A DNA stretch of 64,000 bases from Pyrrhosoma nymphula (lineage: Eukaryota; Arthropoda; Insecta; Odonata; Coenagrionidae), in contig OY754330.1 of NCBI GenBank assembly GCA_963573305.1, forward strand, positions 1,426,001 to 1,490,000. The letters are read 5' to 3'. Below the pieces are notes generated by a model. The model was not told where the DNA came from. It searched no databases and saw only the letters and a list, made by a program, of their open reading frames with translations. A program made the translations under genes and the position numbers. Position 1 is the stretch's first letter. Every line of letters begins with the position of its first letter. Positions 58,868-64,000 of this stretch are shown piece after piece.

Positions 58868-59419
58868 TGAGGTGCAATAAAAAGATAACGGGAACTTTTT
58901 AATTTCGCCCAGCTTTATAATTCCGATTTTCAATAATTCCAAGTTCCTGCCATTTGGTTGTAATGACCATAAGGGATACTGCGCCGTTTGCGTGAAGCAA
59001 TCCGACGAAAATGCCCAGAATTGCAGAGAAACAACTCGTGGAAATTGCACCACGATAATGCTCACACCTCACTGCTTATTCGTGATATTTTGGTAAAAAC
59101 ACAAACTGTTATTTTGCCTCAGCCACTGCATTTGCCAGACGTGGCCCCCTGTGACTTCTTTCTATTCCCGAGGCTGAAGAGAACCATGAAAGGACGACGT
59201 TTTGCCACCATCGATGAGATAAAAACAGAATCGCTGAAGGAGCTGAACTCTATACCGAAATGTGGGTTCCAGAACAGCTTCCAAGATTGGAAAAACCACT
59301 GTCACAAGTGTATTATATCTAAGGGGGATTACTTAGAAGGGGACAAATTTAATATTGATTAATAAATAAATATTCTTTCATAAAAAAGAAAATTCCAATT
59401 ATTTTTTTATTACACCTCA
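58868..59419 (+). mobile_element. Internally deleted mariner element
   Basis: The ends TGAGGTGCAATAAAAAGATAACGGGAA and, inverted, TGAGGTGTAATAAAAAAATAATTGGAA are flanked by TA (58866-58867, 59420-59421), the mariner target. At 552 bp against about 1.3 kb for a full element it has lost most of its 5' half. Confidence 0.88.
58988..59362 (+). pseudogene. mariner transposase, C-terminal part
   Basis: The 124-residue frame runs from RRKCPELQRNNSWKLHHDNA (with the HHDN catalytic Asp) through LPDVAPCDFFLFPRLK (third Asp motif) to QDWKNHCHKCIISKGDYLEGD, the usual C-terminus of mariner transposases. The N-terminal DNA-binding half and the first catalytic Asp are missing, so it cannot act alone. The remaining frame is intact, suggesting modest age. 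Confidence 0.9.
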
Positions 59420-61174
59420 TATTTAAAGGAAACTAGGTACGCCAGAATTATCATTTTACAACCACATAAAAAACTCATTGATGACCCATGAGATTAATAT
59501 GTACCTCTATTATTTTGCTGGTTGGAGGTTAATGTTTGTCTCCCACAACTTATACATGCCATCTTTTAGTTGACACTGAGTACCTCAAAGATCTTCTTCC
59601 CCACATTATGCAGATGGCAAAAATAAAAATGTTTACAGTTTATTATTAGTTACAATAGCACTAAACGATGTTGAAAACTTGATCATTCTGTAAATGTACG
59701 TTGATTGTGAGCTATGAGACATCAAGATCAAAAATACTCATTATCATTTTCCTAGGGTTCCCGAGCATTCCGCATTGCCTAGTATAGAAAACCTAAGGTT
59801 GGACTATACATGAGTTATAATAGAAAGTACAATATTTGGCTGAAAAATCAGGGGTCAGACTATACACAAGGTGGGTTATTCGTATAACAAGTATATACAG
59901 TATTTGGTACATTTTCTTCTTGCCTGACAGCAAGGTCCATCTTCCCTGACAGTAGTCGCTGTCAGAGACATCTGGCAGCAGTTTATCCACACTATTTACT
60001 CATGGGCTTTAAAATTAGAAAGTGAATCAATATTTTACGAATGAAAAGCATGGAAACGTCAGTGATAAAGAGGCAAACAACACCATGGAATGGTTTAAAA
60101 AAAATCTACTCCAATTAATAAGACTGTTTTCATTAATGTCCAAAGGAAATTTAATGTGTGGTGCTTAGTTCCTCAGAACATTCTATCTAGCATTTACGAG
60201 GTTGGTGATTCATAGAAGCTAATGCTATATACAGCATGCATGGCATACATAGCATGAAGACGCAAATTATGAGAAATGTAAATGAAGGAAATGTTAGTTA
60301 AAAGTACGGCCATAAAACAGTTAATTTTCAGAATAGTTTGATGCGACACATTCACTTTGATTTCAGATCCTAGAGAGGGGTATGGGTAGATGTATTGGGG
60401 GAAGTTATTGCGGGCAACACAATTTGCTCTAAAGCCGAAATTGCACCAAACAAACATATGCTGAACAAATTGTTACTGTAAATGTTGTTTCTTTGAATTT
60501 AGTCACCCAATCACAATAACTAGAACACATCCCCGTATACCACACATTTTAAAATGGCCTTATCTAAGGTTTTAAATTAGCGTGCATAGACTCTTTGGAA
60601 AAAGACCCTTGAGCTAATAGAAGCACAGCTGTGTGTACCGTAAATTGGGATACAGTTTCATTTGAGGGAATTCTACAAGAATTTCCTACATGGTAGCCAT
60701 TGAAATTCACAGAGGATATCGAGGTGGCTAATAGGTCCCAAGTGCTTAACTGGAAGCTGCAGCTGTTGAATGTGCTTGTTCAGGAAAGAGAAAGTGATGG
60801 GGGCAAGGCAATTCAATCATCATGACAATTTCCCTATTATGTACAGTGGTGGAAAAAATTAACGCAAAGCTCGTTGGCTTCTGTGGAAGCGGCGAACACG
60901 GGAACTACTTGGAGTAGACCACCTTTCAAAAATTTGACAACAGCATATCTCATACAACCGGGAATTTTCAAACTTCATACGATTCGTACCAGTGAAGTGA
61001 TATTGAATCATATGCATCGAAATTTGACTTTGCGTAAAATACACTACTGCGGGTTCTTGTATTTTTTTTTTCAAATTATGTCTTCGCCCATCTCTCACCA
61101 AGTAGCTGCCGTAGGGGAATCTGTGAACGCAGCACACATAATGAACATAGAAACCGCTTGCCTGGCATCACAGT

Positions 61175-61250
61175 TCCAGTGGTGTAGTGGGTAAAGGATC
61201 CTGCTTTCGACCTGAAGATTACGAGTTCAAATCTCGGTGAAGCCTCATTA
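61175..61250 (+). mobile_element. tRNA-derived SINE fragment
   Basis: TGGTGTAGTGG (61180-61190) is a good A box and GAGTTCAAATC (61223-61233) a slightly degraded B box at tRNA spacing. No clear acceptor stem; no A-rich tail identified. Confidence 0.5.
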
Positions 61251-64000
61251 ATTGATCCATCTAATGAAATCTGTTTTTCTGGCCATTCAATTTTCGCTTA
61301 ATAGTGCAGGAGGTCCACAGGATGTAATATGATTCCTTGACTGTCACTCACCTTTATTAATTAAAATTCAACCCCTAACTACCATAACAATTTTTTTCCA
61401 GCAGTAGACTGAACAGTAAAATTTGACCACCTCTCCTGAGTCGTCCAGCCTCGCTCGCATACCTCTTATACCTCCTGGCTCTTTGTGCGCTCTCATCGCC
61501 TCATGCGCTCCCTCTCGCTTATTTTCTCAACGGCAGATCCCTCGAGGTTTGGCAGGGCAGAGTGAAGGCAAAATTTCGAGCCGCCTAAAAAACTGGACGA
61601 TGTTGGTTCTTACAGTCGTCGATTTTTCATACGCACGTGTGTAAACGAATCAGTTCGTCGAAGCAAAAATACACCTATAGTAACCCGGCTTTATATTTGG
61701 TGAATAGCATTTGCATTTCCTCACGAAAAATGTATGTCCTAATTTTGTTTCTAGCATTCTCATATTCTCAATGAATATACATATTATCATAGCATCTTTT
61801 GTTTCAAAATTAGGGAAATATTTTTCGCACAGCTTTTATTTGAATGTAACTACGCCATGGTCTCTTCAAGATGGACAATAATGAACCAAGAGTCTTTTTA
61901 TTAACGGGAATTTTCCATTCGCAAAGAAACTCTTACGTAATATGATTTTAGATAAATGCGTGAATATCTATTTCCCTGAAGCAGCTTTGGTATCTCCATT
62001 AAGTTAGACGGAGTACTAACCTGGTTAAGTGTCAATAAATATGCGTCACTTATTACCTTTCAGTTAAATTTAGCTGAATATTTAAGCTAAGGTGTAATAA
62101 TTTCTCCCCGTCCTCATATTACGCCACCACCCTCCTTTTGTCATTTCCCTCTACAATCCTCTCCACTATCTTCGTCGTCATACATTTACCCCTAATTTTT
62201 TTAAAAATTCGAAGAACAGTATGAGGACTCCTGAGTTATTAACGTCGCCTGTGTAGTTTCAATGTTGTTGTTCATATTTTCTCTATAATTTTTAAGGACA
62301 ATTATGGTTAAGATATATGTTGCCTGAAAACTCGCAGGGACCTTGGTAAAATGAAGACTTCTTCATATTATGAATCGATTCTAAAATTTTTACGTAATTA
62401 TATTTAGTAAATACAGTGTGTCCTCGTTTAACGTTGTTAACTCGTTCCCGGAAAAGTAGACGTTAAGCGAAACAACGTTAAACGATGCAGTATTTTCCAT
62501 AAGAAACAATGTAAAAAATTAAAATCGGTTCCAAACTCACCAATGGTAAAGGTATCATAGGGTCCAGTCTGGGAGAAATTCTTGTGTGAGAATAGTAGAA
62601 AAGTAAGGGGTATTCGATGAATGGGAAAGGAAAGTGAAAAGAATGCGCATTTATTAAATTTAAGAAAAAAAGGCGTGAGATTCTTAGTTTTGGAGAAAAT
62701 AAAGTTTGAAAATGACCCAATTCGCGTTTTTTGTGATATTTTGACGCCATATTGCAAGATTTTCTGAAGTCACGGTAGAGGGATACGGACTAATTTCACG
62801 TCTGAAATATGACCTTACCAAACCCCCCCCCCCCCCCAATAACGTTGCGGGTCTGTGGAGTGAAACAGGGGTGCTAAGGTGGGACAGTACGCGGCGTCGA
62901 GAAGGCCATTTCTGAACGGAAAAATAGGTTATTTGGTGGATAGTTACGTTTTATTTTCACGAATACCCTTTTAAACCAACGGTGATTACACAACCCACCC
63001 CAATGGTGATTGGTTTGCGTAAAATTATGGCGAGAGGCGAGTTGGTGTTGAAAGTTCCGTATGGAGGCAGTGGAATGAAGTACCTCCAAAGATCATTGGG
63101 TAGCTCCAAGAGGTTACCCGTCCCTCCTGAGTGTGATAAATCCGTCGAAAAGCGGGAATAGCTTTAAGTTGAAGGCGGGAAAAGTCATGGGTGGTGGGTA
63201 TAGAAAATGAAGACACTGCTCGACCACTGCGACATCAGGGGTAACTAGGAGGAAAAGGTCAGTATTTCCAATATGGCGTCCAGAAGTAGATTCACATCAC
63301 AGGTTTAAATGGATAGTTGACGAAAGAAAAAGGATTTATGAAGCAAACGAAAGGTTAGTATATATTCGCATATGTAGCGTAGCAATATAAGTGAAATAGG
63401 TGGTATAAGGTGATCGGGAAGCAGGTGAAATTAATTTTCTCCTAGACTGGACGCTATGATACAAATACCACGGCGTATTTTAATTACGCGGGCAGTCGAA
63501 CACATGATTTCACATAGTCAGAGATCTTCATATCTTAGATGAAACTAACTGAAAAGGCATTTTTAAAACAATAAGCACCAGGTTTCCCTCCTATATTTAT
63601 GATATTTAGTGCTGTTAGCACCGGCTTCCCTCTGAGTAAATAGAATTTTTTGTCCTTCACTGCGGGAGCGTGCGCCTGCGAATGCAGTGAAGGGCAAAAA
63701 TTTCGCTCGCTGCGATCGCGAAGACGTAATATATCAATTAAAATAGTGAGTGAACTAGGGAAACTCGGTGCTGTGTACAAAGTTTTTGTTATTTCGTAAC
63801 AATGTTTTAGGAACAGTATCACCCTCGACGATTTACTGCATCATGGAGGGTTTAGAAAACTTCCTCTTACACACTAATTCAACACGAAAAACAAGTTTTC
63901 GATTCACCTCAAACAGCAGTAAATCAACTTTTTCTTCCACCAGTTCTACCTTATGGCGGCATGGGATTTTCAGGTATTTTCCCCGTATAGATCTGCCCCT

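Larger units (their letters stand above)
57520..64000 (-). other. BRPF upstream intron (to right edge)
   Basis: It holds a foldback (57655-57774), a deleted mariner (58868-59419) and a tRNA-like SINE (61175-61240). I found no PHD-finger exon. The palindrome gccacctaggtggc (58309-58322), a C-run near 62823 and a lone cagtgtgtcctcgtttaacg terminus at 62415 are minor. The rest is AT-rich without features. Confidence 0.7.

Noticed and set aside
62415..62480. Tigger-like terminus cagtgtgtcctcgtttaacgttg
   Set aside because: The partner end is not visible in the window, so no element can be delimited.
57520..64000. BRPF PHD-finger exons
   Set aside because: No minus-strand frame with the required cysteine/histidine spacing was found; the small open frames there are AT-rich noise.

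Overview
The window looks like arthropod nuclear DNA, most likely from an insect with a large, transposon-rich genome; the species cannot be named from sequence alone. The signs are AT-rich introns of up to about 18 kb, GT-AG splice sites, and relics of many eukaryotic mobile elements: piggyBac, Tigger/pogo, mariner, hAT, Ty3/gypsy, Penelope, early-branching LINEs and tRNA-derived SINEs. No bacterial operon, CRISPR array or rRNA was seen.

One host gene spans almost the whole window on the minus strand. It encodes the BRPF/peregrin scaffold (human BRPF1-3, Drosophila Br140) of the MOZ/MORF-type histone acetyltransferase complex. I placed eleven coding exons between 57519 and 947. Their splice phases join without a break into 1167 codons: the post-PHD helical segment, a bromodomain, a long Ser/Pro/Glu-rich linker and the first half of a PWWP domain. 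The N-terminal part (EPL1-like region and PHD fingers) and the rest of the PWWP domain were not found and should lie outside the window to the right and left.

Region by region: 1-4.1 kb holds the three 3'-most exons visible here and a small foldback element. 4.1-9.2 kb is an intron with a Tigger-like element containing a LINE tail and a perfect hairpin, a solo LTR with a clean 4-bp target duplication, two tRNA-like SINEs and a reverse-transcriptase scrap. 9.2-16 kb carries four exons. 16-34.3 kb is one intron with an R2-superfamily LINE, a Tigger derivative (copy A), a gypsy pol fragment split by another Tigger-like element and followed by an LTR, a decayed transposase-like gene between inverted repeats, and a Penelope tail. 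34.35-34.66 kb is the bromodomain exon. 34.7-38.6 kb is an intron with a complete but dead piggyBac element bounded by TTAA. 38.7-56 kb is a 17-kb intron made largely of two nested stacks: a Tigger-like shell around a piggyBac relative with 1.6-kb inverted repeats, and a hAT remnant split by a second element that is itself split by a palindromic Tigger structure. 56.2-57.4 kb has LINE fragments and a tRNA-derived SINE. 57.5-64 kb is upstream intron with a deleted mariner and another SINE.

There is no multi-gene pathway here. The interest lies in the nesting of the elements, several of which can be ordered in time by their target-site duplications, in a near-identical 2.2-kb repeat 31 kb apart, and in hammerhead-like motifs in the foldback elements. 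All element-encoded proteins seen are broken.
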